Of a DNA stretch of 64,000 nucleotides, positions 19,903-31,317 are shown in pieces. Origin of the DNA: Kwoniella bestiolae CBS 10118 (lineage: Eukaryota > Basidiomycota > Tremellomycetes > Tremellales > Cryptococcaceae); assembly GCF_000512585.2 (NCBI RefSeq), contig NC_089246.1, positions 1 to 64,000 of the forward strand, given 5' to 3'. Both the position numbers and the translations under genes were made by a program. The notes under the pieces were generated by a model. The model saw nothing but the letters and a program-made list of their open reading frames with translations. It was not told the DNA's origin and did not search any database. The stretch's first letter is position 1, and each line of letters opens with the position of its first letter.

Positions 19903-21725
19903 ATGTCAACTACTACTACTACCACAGAGCGAGAGCCCGATGCCCATGAGTCGACCATCTTGCGATTGAAGGGAGACAAGGCGACTGTGAGTCAATCCCA
20001 TACTCACTTGATTTCCGAAGTAGTCGCTAAGCTTTCCATTCATCAGAATGCCATCAAGTATCCTCGGTACCTGCCTGTATGGGAGAAACATGGTACGTTA
20101 TCACCTTCGAGAGACGCCTGGCTGGGCTGAAGCAGCTTGCAGTGACCGCTTCACCATTGGAGGAAGTCAAGGACTTTGTTGACCCTGGGAGTCGAGGCAC
20201 TCCGGATTAGAAACACCTGCTTACCCCGGAAGCGAAGGTCAAGAAGCTCACTCCGAGATTTGGTACTGAGTTGAGGGTGAGCATGATCCACAGAACATGC
20301 TGATAGCCGGCCACTTCTGATCTTGCCTGGTGCAGAACGTCCAATTATCCGCCTTGACCCACAGAGGCTTGGATGATCTAGCACTGTTGGCAGCTGAGAG
20401 AGGTGTGTTGGTGTTCAGAAATCAAGATTTCAAGGTCAGTCTTCTACACCATGATCCACGAGGTCACTGAGACGCCGATGCGAGGTCACGTTTTAGAACA
20501 TTCCCATTGAGAGACAAGCCGAAATCGTCAGACACTTTGGTCGCCTTCACGTTCACCCTGTAGGTCGTTGTCCGTGTACGATGTATAGTTGCCCAGTAGC
20601 TTACCTCTGTACATCTTCGCAGACGGAGGCCCATCCGGAAGGCTATCCTTCGGTGAGGTGCCGTGCAATGCTTCCACCGATCCTTCTGGCTGATTTTGTA
20701 TTCGTAGTTTCGAGTAGTCTATAGAGACCCCGAGGACCCTACTGTCACGTAAGCCTCCGAAAATCATTGAGACAAGAAAAGCTCACCTTTGGTGTCAATA
20801 TTGTAGCGCGAACCTTCGGTACGGGACTTCGGATAAAGCTAAACCCGTCTCGAGTACTTTGTTCCACGTCGATCACAGTGCCGAGCTCCAGCCTCCTGGC
20901 GTGACGTTGTGAGCAACTTCAGTTGTGAGTCAGATGATATGTTGATCCTCCATCTGTTCTAGCTTCTGGGCATTGGAGATCCCTGAAACAGGTGGTGACA
21001 CTATATTCTCGTCGCAAGTTGGAGCATACGAAGCTGTAGGTTTTCAGAGTTGAGAACAGGGAGACTTGAGATCAGCTTGTTGATAGCCATACGCCAGCTC
21101 TCCGACGACTTCAAGAAACGGCTAGGAGGCCTACTAGTCTTACACGACAATACGGCGCAAATCGAAAACTCTAGGAAGGCTGGAGGTCCAGTGAGATACG
21201 AGCCTGTCAAAGTTACCCACCCGCTCAGTTAGTCCTATCATTGCTTTGCAAGCGTTGCTTTGCAAGCGTTCGTCCTTTTCCTATCTTCCTTGCTTATCTT
21301 ACTTGTTTTGGGGCATAGTTCGAACTCACCCGGTGACTGGCAAAAGGGGGATCTTTATCCATGGCTTCTCCCAGCGTATCGTGGGCTGGAAGAAAGAGGA
21401 AAGTGATTACCTATTGGCATTCTTGAATGATCTGATCGTGAAGAGCGTCGATATCCAAGTGAGGGTCAGTTACGAGGAAGACACCGTGGTCGTATGGGAC
21501 AACCGAATTCTTTCTCACAGTGCGATCCATGTGAGTGAAAAGGTCTCAGCCAATGCTAAGTGATCCAGGCTGACAATCCCGCGTCCAATCCACTACAGGA
21601 CTGGGAAGGTACGTTGACTTGACGGCTGTGGACTTTCGGCCCGGCTGACGTTCCCCTTTCTTCGCTTAGGCTCTGAGCGTCGCCACATGATTCGAGTTGC
21701 TGCTCATGCCGATACTCCAAAGTAA
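19903..21725 (+). pseudogene. Fe(II)/2-oxoglutarate dioxygenase, TauD type (copy 2), with an in-frame TAG
   Basis: Exon 1 (19903-19986) begins MSTTTTTTEREPD; exon 2 is 20047-20092 and exon 3 is 20143-20276, ending LTPRFGTELR. Later exons give NVQLSALT, RNQDFK, the HxD ligands in FHVDHSAE (20865-20873), EIPETGGDT, IRTHPVTGKRGIF and WDNRILSHSAIH with the distal His near 21516. The stop is TAA 21723-21725. It aligns residue for residue with copy 1 across the VDP-to-GTEL segment, and in that alignment a TAG (20208-20210) sits where copy 1 has lysine. A single A-to-T or C-to-T change from AAG or CAG would explain it. No other lesion was seen. It is more diverged from copy 1 than a recent duplicate. 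Expected activity is sulfonate or related hydroxylation if the stop is bypassed. Confidence 0.75.
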
Positions 21726-21889
21726 TCAGTCGGGAGAAGCAAAGTGATCTGTATCTACAGTATTTGCATGTGTTATTATCCCCTCGAATGTAGAAGAAGC
21801 GGCCTGGTTTGCTTGCCAGACATGATCTGTATTATGAGCTCGATTGCCCATGATCGTATATAGAGGGAGCTATGCCATTGTAGAAGTTC

Positions 21890-24800
21890 TCAGGTGCCGT
21901 CGATGCTAACAGAAAAAAGAAACTCACGAAAGAAAAACTCTTGATCCCAACTATCCGTGATCATGTCGAATAACGGGTCGATCGCGCCGTCCCATGGTTC
22001 AAGCCATGAGGCCTGGTTTTCGCTAGATTCTGGAATCCCCGAGATTCCTGCGAAAGAGGTGAACATAGGGCCAGAAAAATCATGAAAAGGCACAGACGGG
22101 GTTGGCTGTAGACCAACGGCTGCGATATCAAACGAGGGTTGAGCTGGGGGGTCGGCGGTCTGACTCATCGCCGTCTCGCGCACTCCTGGAGATGCGGCTC
22201 GAGTTGGAGGTGGGAGGTCCCTTCGCTGTCGAGCTCTATCAACAACACGATGCAGTGAATCTGCGAAGTGAAACCCGGGAACTGAAAAATTACGTTTCAG
22301 CATGACTTCCCTGGCTGAAATCAAGAGTCTACTGACTTTTTGACAGCCGATCAGCGGCTACCTCAACATCCTTGGCTGCTTGACGCTGATTGATGGCACA
22401 AGGGAGTATGGCTCCCAAACAGATTAGATATTTCGCCGCGACAACCAGTCCGAGGTCTACAGAGAGGGTGATGAATTCTGATAACACTAAGGTGTGAGAC
22501 TAAACTCACGGGCGTACCGGTTACCTGAACGCGAGAGGTTTGTGTGTTAGCGTTCACGTATAGCATCCCCCTGACACATGTCTCAACCTCTTCGCCCTAT
22601 CACTTACCGAATCGAAGATTGGCGAGCTACAGATCGTGAGATCAACTTAGAAAAAAAAAAAAAAAAATCCATCTCCTTTTGGTTCGCGACTCACTTCATT
22701 CCCTCGAGCAACCCGTGCTATAAGGGTTTCGGCTGCCCGTACAGCGGTGACCAGCCAGTGTTTGCGGATGTCTGAGACACCCAAGACCTCTTGCTTACTT
22801 CTTATACCGTACAGAAGTGTTGCATTTATTTGTAAACTGTGCGGCACACGTTCAGCTCAAGCCATCTGTTTGCCCCGATGGGGCGACATGGGTCACTTAC
22901 AGTCCGTACAGTTTGATGGTTTCCACTTTTGGGTGCCCAATTATGAGCTCAACATTCACTAGCCTGCGGGAGAAAACCCCCTGACAGACTCACTTTCGCT
23001 GACCAAGAAGTCTTCCTGCGTGAAATGCATTGCGGCTACAGAATGTAGATCAGCCTCAAGTCCAGCATGACGGCAGGAGGAAGAGAAGCTGACAATGATA
23101 TGTTCGCCATCGGAGTTCCCAATTCAGTAGTTCGGTGTTGGCTTGAGCGACTTTCGCGTCGAGAGTCTCGTTCAGCTCCGCATTCGAAATTGAGACCAGT
23201 GGCACTACATTGATATTAGCAGCACGAAAAACAAACTGCGAGGCAAGACTTGAGCTCACATCTAATGGCGTACATTTCCAAGGTAAGTGCGAACCGGGAG
23301 TCGGTAGGTATAGAAAGCGGATGTTCAAGAAATTGTCGAGCCAAATGAACCGTTTCGTCCTTCAAAAATGGTATGGGTCTTCCAAAGTTGAGGCACATCC
23401 TACGATTGGGATTAACAACTTGACCACGTTGCCTCGAGTGAATAGACAGAGTGGATCGGCCAAGACGTACTCTAACGTGGATTTGTATGCCTGTGAAATC
23501 ACTACAGTCAGCCAGTGTATCATCACGACCGAGACGAGCCACACCGACCGCTACCCATACTCTTGCTCCAACAACCAATTGCTGGTCTCTCGCTACGTCC
23601 TCTGACGAGCCTTGTCGACCCATACCGGTCCTGGCCAGCTGAGGTAGACAACGATTGAGACCAAGATCCATACTACTTTGTCAGTCCGGCCCTATCATAT
23701 AAACACACTCACGCCATGCTTAACGCGTGGACTATCCCAAATGTCAGAGGCTACTCATGAGCCAGAACGATTTTTCCGAAAGAACAACTCACTGCCAGGA
23801 CGCCAAGCCGTGTCTCCCCAACATGCCAGAATCACTGGTCCGGGAGAAGTTGCTCAGATACGGATCGAAAGACATTGGCCAAGAAATGATCAGACCACTC
23901 ACGCATCGCTTGGACAGTCTCGATGCTGTTGACAGGCGAGAAGAGCGTCGCCATCGCTGTGTGTCTGTCAGAGTATACCCACCGAGCCTGACACCTACCT
24001 ATTCGTTCAGCATAGTCGCGCAATCTTTGCTGTACTTGAAGATCGGATGGCTGATCTATGTCAGGATAGTCACAGCCATTAGTCAATTCTCTACAATAGT
24101 CGAAAAAAAAACCCACTGGCACTGCCTCTCACGATTGACCCTACCATGAGTATTGCTGTTATTGCAAAGGGGGATCGCTGTCTCAAACTGCGGCACAGTG
24201 ATCAGTGAACATTCCAAGATGATGTTTCCGAAGACTTACTCATCCCACGTATCGAATCTCGGATCGAACAAGGGTAAATATACTGCAGCCCCTTCGAAGA
24301 ATCTAAGCATAATCATCGTAAGCATCTATGCCGTGTGGAGGTAACAATAGTTCCCACCTACAGATCGAAAAGCTGCTTGCCCTCATTCTCTTCGCATAGA
24401 CCTAGCAAAATTGGGTCGGGGTAGGCACCCATGAAATTCCCTCGTCGGGAAATCATGGACTGCTTTTGCCTTCCTTTGTGTCCATCTTCTTCGTGATCTC
24501 TTCGATCTGCGTGACCGGCACGAGTACTATCGAACGATTCATCCCAACGGCCTTCGATTCGTAGCCTGACCGCTTCATCCTCTTCAAAAACATCTTTAGC
24601 GGGAGCTGCTGTGGAAGCAGCACCAAGAAAATCATCTTCCTCTTCGCTGGTGTCTTGCTGAGACGGCCCCGGAAAGGAAGTCTCCAAGGCGCTTGTGTCT
24701 TGTGGAGGAGCAGAAGGCGTCGTCTTGCGCATGAACAGCGAATCGATTGGATCTGTGGGGCTGTTCACTTCAGCGGTAAGTGCTGATTGCTCTGCTCCGA

Positions 24801-25446
24801 GATTTTGAACCCATTGATCAAGAGTCTCAGGCTGGACGGCGGCGGTTTGACTCCTGGCAAAAGTGTCAAGGGCATTCATGCTTGAAGGAGAAGCCAAGTG
24901 CCGATTAGCAGTCAACGACAGAACGTTGGATTCCAAAGAGGAGTCCTGTCTTGACCGTTTCCCTGGGTTTGACGAAGGCGAAGACGGACCTAACGCTCTC
25001 TTTAACAGTGTACCGATGTTGCGCATCTGCGCACGCAGATTCTCAAATTCGTCTTCTAAAGCGGACACACGCCTAGTTACCATGGCAGTGTCAGAGCAAG
25101 CAACCTCAATCGCGCGTCAATCATGGGTATATGGAATGGTGTCTTACTCCTCGCGACCTCGAGGTCTTTTCCTGGATACATCCTCCGAAGGGCGAAATGT
25201 ACAGGTTGAGTGGGAACTTTGACATCTTCTGCAAGGTGGATCGTCTCTATCGATACAGCGAACTTTCAGACGTCGACATTCGTCCTGTTAGGAGGGTTCA
25301 ATCAGTCGCTGAGCACTGATGTGTATATTCTTCCTCTAGTGCGGATTCTCCTCACGCATGCTCCTTCCGAATGTCATCCGCATCAGCATGTCTCCCCCCG
25401 TTAGGCAATGGCACTCACTGTTCTTGTGAGACCCTCCGTTATTCAT
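21890..25446 (-). CDS. Zn2Cys6 fungal-specific transcription factor
   Basis: The zinc cluster is assembled from small exons: exon 1 25446-25419 (MNNGGSHKN), exon 2 25356-25363 (8 bp), exon 3 25284-25148 and exon 4 25072-24362. Spliced, they read RACDECRRLKVRC...CRRCQSSHSTC, a canonical Zn2Cys6 motif. A coiled-coil linker (ALEDEFENLRAQMRNIG) follows. Exon 5 (24302-24240) and exon 6 (from 24187) give QLFDLFFEGAAVYLPLFDP and LRQRSPFAITAILM, the start of the fungal_trans middle homology domain. Later exons carry AMATLFSPVNSIETVQAM, LILACWGDTAWRPG and a MDLGLNRCLPQLA segment. The exon pattern between about 24150 and 23650 is only partly resolved. The C-terminus (22324-21890) is Pro/Ser-rich and acidic, plausibly activating. 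The location suggests control of the monooxygenase/dioxygenase cluster or of the adjacent glycosidase, from which it diverges. Confidence 0.85.
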
Positions 25447-25902
25447 TGTTTCCTGATATGCGCCAAAGGGAATGCACGCCGACACCGGAGCTAGAGATCA
25501 AGACAACGCCGAAATAAGTGTACTGCAGTCAACGACAAGAAGCAAATCACCAAGGAGCATGAATTGATCTGTGGTGTGGTCACACGTATCCAAAGAATTG
25601 AACCGGCAAATTGACTGAGGCTGTCCGAACATTGCCAATACTGGTGAGGTTCACTTCAACGGGAATTGGCAATCATCGGGCGATTGGGTGAGCCGACGCG
25701 CCGGTTGCTTCGACGTCACAGATGCTAAGATTTCTTGCTGTCCCTCAATCTTAAAGGCCATCAGCCCTGCACAACCCTCCCATCGGATAGTTCTTTGTAT
25801 TAGCTTTTTGTGACCTTCGCGAATGGGCCAAACCTCTTTATCTCGCTCACAACATCATCCAACATCATCCCTGCCCAATTGGACGTATTTACACACCCGA
25901 CT
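25447..25902. promoter_or_regulatory. Divergent promoter, transcription factor / glycosidase
   Basis: 456 bp between outward-facing start codons. No gene or repeat was recognised. Probable shared control region. Confidence 0.45.
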
Positions 25903-27811
25903 ATGCCAAGTATTCGCCACGATACCATCGTTGATCCTCGAATCATTCCTTGGTCCATGAGGGGCTCCTATCTCTGTCTCGCGACAAGGTCTGGAGAGAA
26001 TGGGTCTCTTACACCTGGTCACGACATCTATTTGATCTCGCACAACCATCCATGGGGCCTCCCTCTGTTCGCCATGCGGCCAGTCCTTGGAAGTCCACCA
26101 CCGATGACCGGCTTTCCCAAGACCCCTTCTCCTGTCAGTTTTTTGGCCTCACCGTCGCGCATGACCTGGAGATCCGGAGACCAGACAATCGCTGAAGCGA
26201 CCTACCAAAACCCCCGGGTACTTCGGATTCGAGGTACTGTCCCCATGTCTTTCAGCACGGAAGGTTCTCTCGACGTCAACCACTGGAGATGCTGGCTGTT
26301 TCGAGTTCCTCCTACCTCCAAAGAATCTCTTCCCACAATCGAATTTACCACTACGCCAGACACTGCCTTACGATTCCTAGCTCTAAATGGTGATTTCACT
26401 TTGATCAACGACGCTCCCTACGACTTCAACTTCAAAGATAACAATCGTCGTTTGACCATATCTGCCAAGCCGGGGGAGACGTCTTGGGAGGTGGCTATCA
26501 TTGATAGAGAAATAGACACGAACGATACTGTGTATGAAGGCACACCTAATGGATCATTCGATGACAGTGCCGAATCAATGGCAAATGCTTTTGACGAATA
26601 CGTCGAGGGCATGTGTGGCTGGGGCGCGACGGCTCTGTCGAGCGTCACGGCCGCGGATCGTCTGGGATCATATGTTATGTGGACATCAACGGTCCGCCCA
26701 GCAGGATTCCTGGGAGCTGAGGCCGTCCTCATGTCGAAATTGTGGATGAACAAAGTGAGTCATGTCGCTTGCATCCCATTAGATCTTCCAGCTCATGAGC
26801 TTTTGACAGTTGTGGTCTTGGGATAACTGTATAAATGGTCTGGCACTTGTTCAATTCAGCATCGATCTCGCCCTGAACCAGATTCTACTTCCCTTTCAAC
26901 GCATAACCCCAGAAGGCCGACTCCCTGATTCGATGTCACGGAATGAGATCCTCTTCGACTATACCAAGCCTCCCATTTACGGCTGGACGTTCTTCAAGGC
27001 TCTTCAACTGCTCAACCCTAAATCCTCTGAAGCTGAACCAATCTTTACGTCCCTGTCCGAGTCCCGATTGGTGGAGATACATGACAGGGTGTCACTTTTC
27101 ACGGACTTCTGGTTCGTCCACCGAAAGACGAACGCTTCGGTTCTACCTTATTATTCCCACGGTAACGACAGTGGATGGGACAACTCCACAGCCTACGACT
27201 ACCAGACAGTATGCGTTTCTCCTGATTTAGCCGCTTTCCTGGTTGTCCAGTGCGACTTTTTGGCCAAATTGGCCGCTCACTTAGGTCGCTCAAGCCTCAA
27301 ATGGTCCGAACTTCGAGACCGAACCCGGCAAGGACTTATCGAAGAATTGTGGAACGAACAAGAAGGAGCCTTCATGTTTAAAGATGCATTCAACGGCAGC
27401 ACTTGGACCAGCACCACTTTGCTACAGTTTCTCCCGATAATTGCAGCTTCTCATCTTCCGGAAACAATCGTTGACCGAATGGTCAATAATCTGGACCCAT
27501 ACCTTTCCGAATGGGGTCTCGCGACAGAGAAACTTGACTCCAAGTTATACGAACCCGATGGATATTGGCGAGGGCCAATCTGGGCCCCCCCGACTCTCAT
27601 GCTTGAAGCTGGCCTCAGAGCGGCTGATCAGCATCAGCTGGCCGATGTTGTTTGCGAGCGATACATACGCCTGTGCGAAAATAATGGGTTTGCCGAAAAT
27701 TACAACGCTAGGACAGGGGAAGGAAATAGAGATCTCTCTTATACCTGGGCAGCTTCGGCATACCTTGTACTGCGTTCCGAACAGGAGGCGAGAAAGGCAT
27801 CGGCAGTTTGA
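25903..27811 (+). CDS. Six-hairpin glycosidase, GH63/MGH1-like
   Basis: Two exons (25903-26754 and 26810-27811; one phase-0 intron), 617 residues. The N-terminal half is a beta-rich region ending in a helical AFDEYVEGMCGWG segment. The C-terminal half has the (alpha/alpha)6 landmarks of GH63-related enzymes: WSWDNCINGLAL, HGNDSGWDNS, DGYWRGPIWAPP and FAENYNARTGEG followed by SYTWAAS. The acidic residues in WDN and the ENY region are in the expected catalytic places. Relatives hydrolyse alpha-glucosides, mannosylglycerate or glucosylglycerate. No signal peptide is evident, so it is probably cytosolic. The next gene, in the same direction 0.8 kb downstream, is an alpha-glucoside-type transporter, consistent with import followed by intracellular hydrolysis. 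The exact substrate is undetermined. Confidence 0.85.
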
Positions 27812-28615
27812 GGTTCCGTTGAATTTCACGTATGAATACCTGTTTCTATGCATCGATAGCATAATGCGTCATTGCCTGATGTCAGTCTCAACGCTTGCAA
27901 CATGTTAGCTGTGTAGCAAAACGTGGCCAACTACCGAGTAAGAAGGATGATTCTGCTTGCTCGAAAAAAGGCGGAGCAATAATGGAACATCAGCACTTCG
28001 GATCAAGTCAGTGTCGTCTTGATCCTATGAATCTAGGATATTCAGAGACAAATGTATCATCTGCATACCGGGCCATTTGAGTCAGCCCGGTGAAAAGTCA
28101 GTCCCTATGGTTTTCGTATAGGAGCAGGTATTCACATGCTGTCCCTTCCGCGACAGCAAAGCAGTCCGGAAAACGATAATTGGCAGACAGCTGACCAACG
28201 ACAAACACCGTCACATGGGCTACGGGTCTGTCAGTACCGACGCTGGGGGGGGGTATGACGTAAAATACGTTTTGGGATCTTCCTGAATTGGCGAAACATC
28301 GGGAACCCGGCGGTTGCGACACCCGATGCGATGTGCTCGAATCCACATGTTACGCGATTTTTGACTAAAGCTGAAACGGTAAAGTGATCGGCGGTCGGTG
28401 TGTGCGTCCCGCCGATGATTGGCAATTTCCCGCCTGCAGTACATCTCTCCGTTGTGGATTCAATTGGTTTGTCTGCGTCTTTGAACAAGAATGATATGGA
28501 TATATAAACAAAGCCTTTCACTGCGGATCCCCACTGCTTGAGACCGGGGCAACAATCATATCCACAATCCTCTTGGTCCTTCGCCTACTTGCACAACTTA
28601 CGAGCCTTCTACAAC
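27812..28615. other. Intergenic region before the sugar transporter
   Basis: 804 bp with no convincing gene. It contains a G-run (about 28244-28253) and CCGGGG-like motifs that resemble Mig1/Cre1 boxes, and a TATA box near its 3' end (listed separately). Short open frames on the minus strand do not resemble known proteins. Confidence 0.5.
28501..28508 (+). promoter_or_regulatory. TATA box of the sugar transporter gene
   Basis: TATATAAA lies 115 bp before the ATG at 28616, a suitable distance for a fungal core promoter. Confidence 0.5.
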
Positions 28616-30843
28616 ATGTCCGATTCCATCGCTGTCGAAACTGTTCGACATACCTCCGGCAACCACGTCCAGATGTCCGCGTCCAATATCGCACAAGCTC
28701 ATGCCTCGGCTGAGACGCAAAAGTCGATGAACTTCAGGACAGTCATGAAGATCTATTATAAGGCAGCTTTTTGGTCCGCTATCCTTTCCCTTGCATTGGT
28801 CATGGAGGGTTACGATCTTGGTGTTATCAATTCATTCTGGGCTCAAGGTGAATTTCTCAAACGATTTGGGGTTCCTGATGCCACCGGAAAGCTGTATGTC
28901 CCTGCCAATTGGCAAGCCGCCGTCAATAACGCTGCCTTAGTTGGAGAGATCATTGGTCTCGCTGTATGTGATCTGCTGTCGAATCTTAAATGAAGAAACG
29001 GGTTCTAATTTTTCTTCAACAGCTCAACGGTTTCCTATCGCCACGATATGGTGCCAAAAAGGTATACCTTGGTGCAATGGTCATGATGGCAGCCGCGATC
29101 TTCATCCCGGTCTTTGCTACGGATGTCAAAATTCTCTTTGCCGGCGAGCTTATCTGCGGTATCCCGTGGGGTGTTTTGTGGGTGTCTGGCGATTCTGCCA
29201 ATCTGTTTCTTTCCCCCGACCCGTGTACCTTGCTGACGATAAAGTGCTTTCTCAGCCAAACATTGACCACTGCATACGCTGCCGATATCTGCCCCATCGC
29301 GTTGCGAGGATACATGACTGCATTTGTTAACCTTTGTTGGGGTATAGGATTGACCATTGCCTCGGGTGTTGTCCGTGGGGCCATCAGCATCGAGGGACAG
29401 TGGAGTAAGTCTCCAGTTGACCACATAATGGAGTAATAGGATATTGATTCTTATGCGCTGCTTTTTAAAGGTTGGAGAATGGCCTATGTCATCCAATGGG
29501 CTTGGCCGGTTCCTCTGTTTATCATCGTCCTGTTCGCTCCCGAAAGTGAGTGGCCTCCCTTGTCTAAATCGGCTCCAGGCTGACAGGATGTCAGGCCCCT
29601 GGTATCTAATCAGGCAAGGTCGTCCTGAAGATGCCAAGAACTCTCTCCGACGACTTGCCAAAGATGGCTATTACTCCGAAGAAGATCTCGATGCTGAATT
29701 GGCCTTGATGCAACACACCAACGAGCTCGAAAAAGCCGATGTTGCGGGTGCTACCTTCGCCGATTGCTTCAAGAAGAGTAACTTGCGAAGGACTGAGATT
29801 GTCTCATGCGTGTGGGGGATTCAATACTTCTGCGGACAGCCTATGATCAATTATACCACCTCTTTGTAAGTGTATCCTGTTCGAAATAGCTATGTTCGGG
29901 GGATATTGACAGGTGGTTCACCAATAGCCTTGCTAATGCGGGTCTGAGCGAGACGAACTCCTTCAACATCAATCTGGTTGTGACGACCATGTTCATTATT
30001 GGTACAGTCTGGTGAGTACTACTCTACATCCTGACCACGACCTTTTATGCTTTTCGCTGACACTAACCTGTCGCATCTCAGCTCCTGGATTTGTGAGTGA
30101 TCGAGCTCGAACTTTTCCTCTGTTTCAGCGGCAACACGCAATACTGACCCTTGCTTCCATCGGTTAGTCCTCGGAAAGGTTAGTCGCCGTCACATATACA
30201 TTGCTGGATGCGGTGGAATGGCGATAGCGCTTGGTGTGATTGGTATTCTCGGTTTCTTCCCTAATAACCACGGCGCTATTTGGGGTTTGGGTGTTCTCCT
30301 CATCATCCTCAACTTTGTATACAACATCACCGTTGGACCAACCTGTGAGTCCCTTGTGCTTGTGTAACCGCTTGGTACCCTTGACGCTGAACCAATACGT
30401 AGGTTACACCATTGTTGGGGAGCTTCCGTCAACCCGTGTGCGACAACAATCTGTTGTGATCGCGCGAGCTGTCTATCTATGTGTCGGTGTAGTCATTCAA
30501 CAGCTTGTCCCTCGAATGCTCAGTCCCGAAGAGTGGAATTGGGGTGGGAGATGTGGACTCTTCTTCCTTGGTACCAATCTTATCTCGACGGCCTATTGCT
30601 ATTTCCGGCTTCCCGACACACGAGGCCGTACATATGGTGAACTTGAAATCCTCTTCAACGACGGAGTACCCGCCAGAAAGTTCGCCTCAACCGCTGTTGA
30701 CGGTAAGCGTCGTGAACACCTCCTTCCATTGATCAAGGCATGGGCTGATGTTTTGAGCAGAATTCCAACTCACCGGTGTTCGTCAAGATTGGGTTGATGA
30801 TAAAGCCCAAGAGAAATACATCGAGGACATTCGCTCATCCTAA
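28616..30843 (+). CDS. Sugar porter, alpha-glucoside/maltose permease type (MFS)
   Basis: A multi-exon gene from the ATG at 28616 to the TAA at 30841-30843. The predicted protein has twelve TM segments: a cytosolic N-terminus of about 45 residues, AFWSAILSLALVMEGYDLG as TM1, LNGFLSPRYGAKK as the TM2-3 loop (a D/N-x-G-R+ variant), AADICPIALRGYMTAFVNL, PESPWYLIRQGR (PESPRWL signature) after TM6, GPTCYTIVGELPS and a C-terminal PDTRGRTYGELEILF (PETKG-like). The PESPWYL and PDTRGRT...LF pattern is typical of fungal MAL-type alpha-glucoside:proton symporters. It sits downstream of and parallel to the six-hairpin glycosidase, so it may supply that enzyme's substrate. The last exon (EFQLTGVRQDW...) keeps frame and no lesion was noticed. 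Confidence 0.88.
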
Positions 30844-31317
30844 GGTGTTATCTCTAAAGAAGAGAACAAGATCCGTTGTTTAGGTCATTGTTCAAACTAC
30901 CTGTTCGCGTTGAAGATGTGGAAAAGGCGAAAGTTGATTCTGTTATTTCAAGGATGTATATGAGTTGGTCATGCATGATGATATCGGTCTTTCAGTGTAC
31001 AGTCACTTGCTCGGTCGTAATTGGTGCCAGCAGCCAGCTTCCACTAGATACAATGCATCTAGTTATCCAAGTGAGTACCCTGTCATCATTCAAGTTAACC
31101 TGATCCCGCGACAGCCACTTTGCTACAGTGTTGTATGTAACAACTAGTAGATCAAGGATTGACCACGTGGCACACCTCCTCTCCTTGATTCTTTCTTGCA
31201 TTTTGATCTCCCCATATCTTTCTCATCGTCTTTTATACCCTTTGTTCGTTCTTTCTATTATTAACATTGTTATCATCATCATCTTAGCTTACTCATGACC
31301 TCAGAGACCCTGGAACC
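30844..31317. other. Intergenic region, transporter to phosphatase
   Basis: 474 bp. The 3' part is pyrimidine-rich with ATCATCATC runs just before the phosphatase start. No gene was recognised. Confidence 0.45.

Noticed and set aside
18638..20210. Reassignment of UAG to a sense codon
   Set aside because: Several apparently intact genes in the window end in TAG at the expected place, so UAG functions as a stop here.
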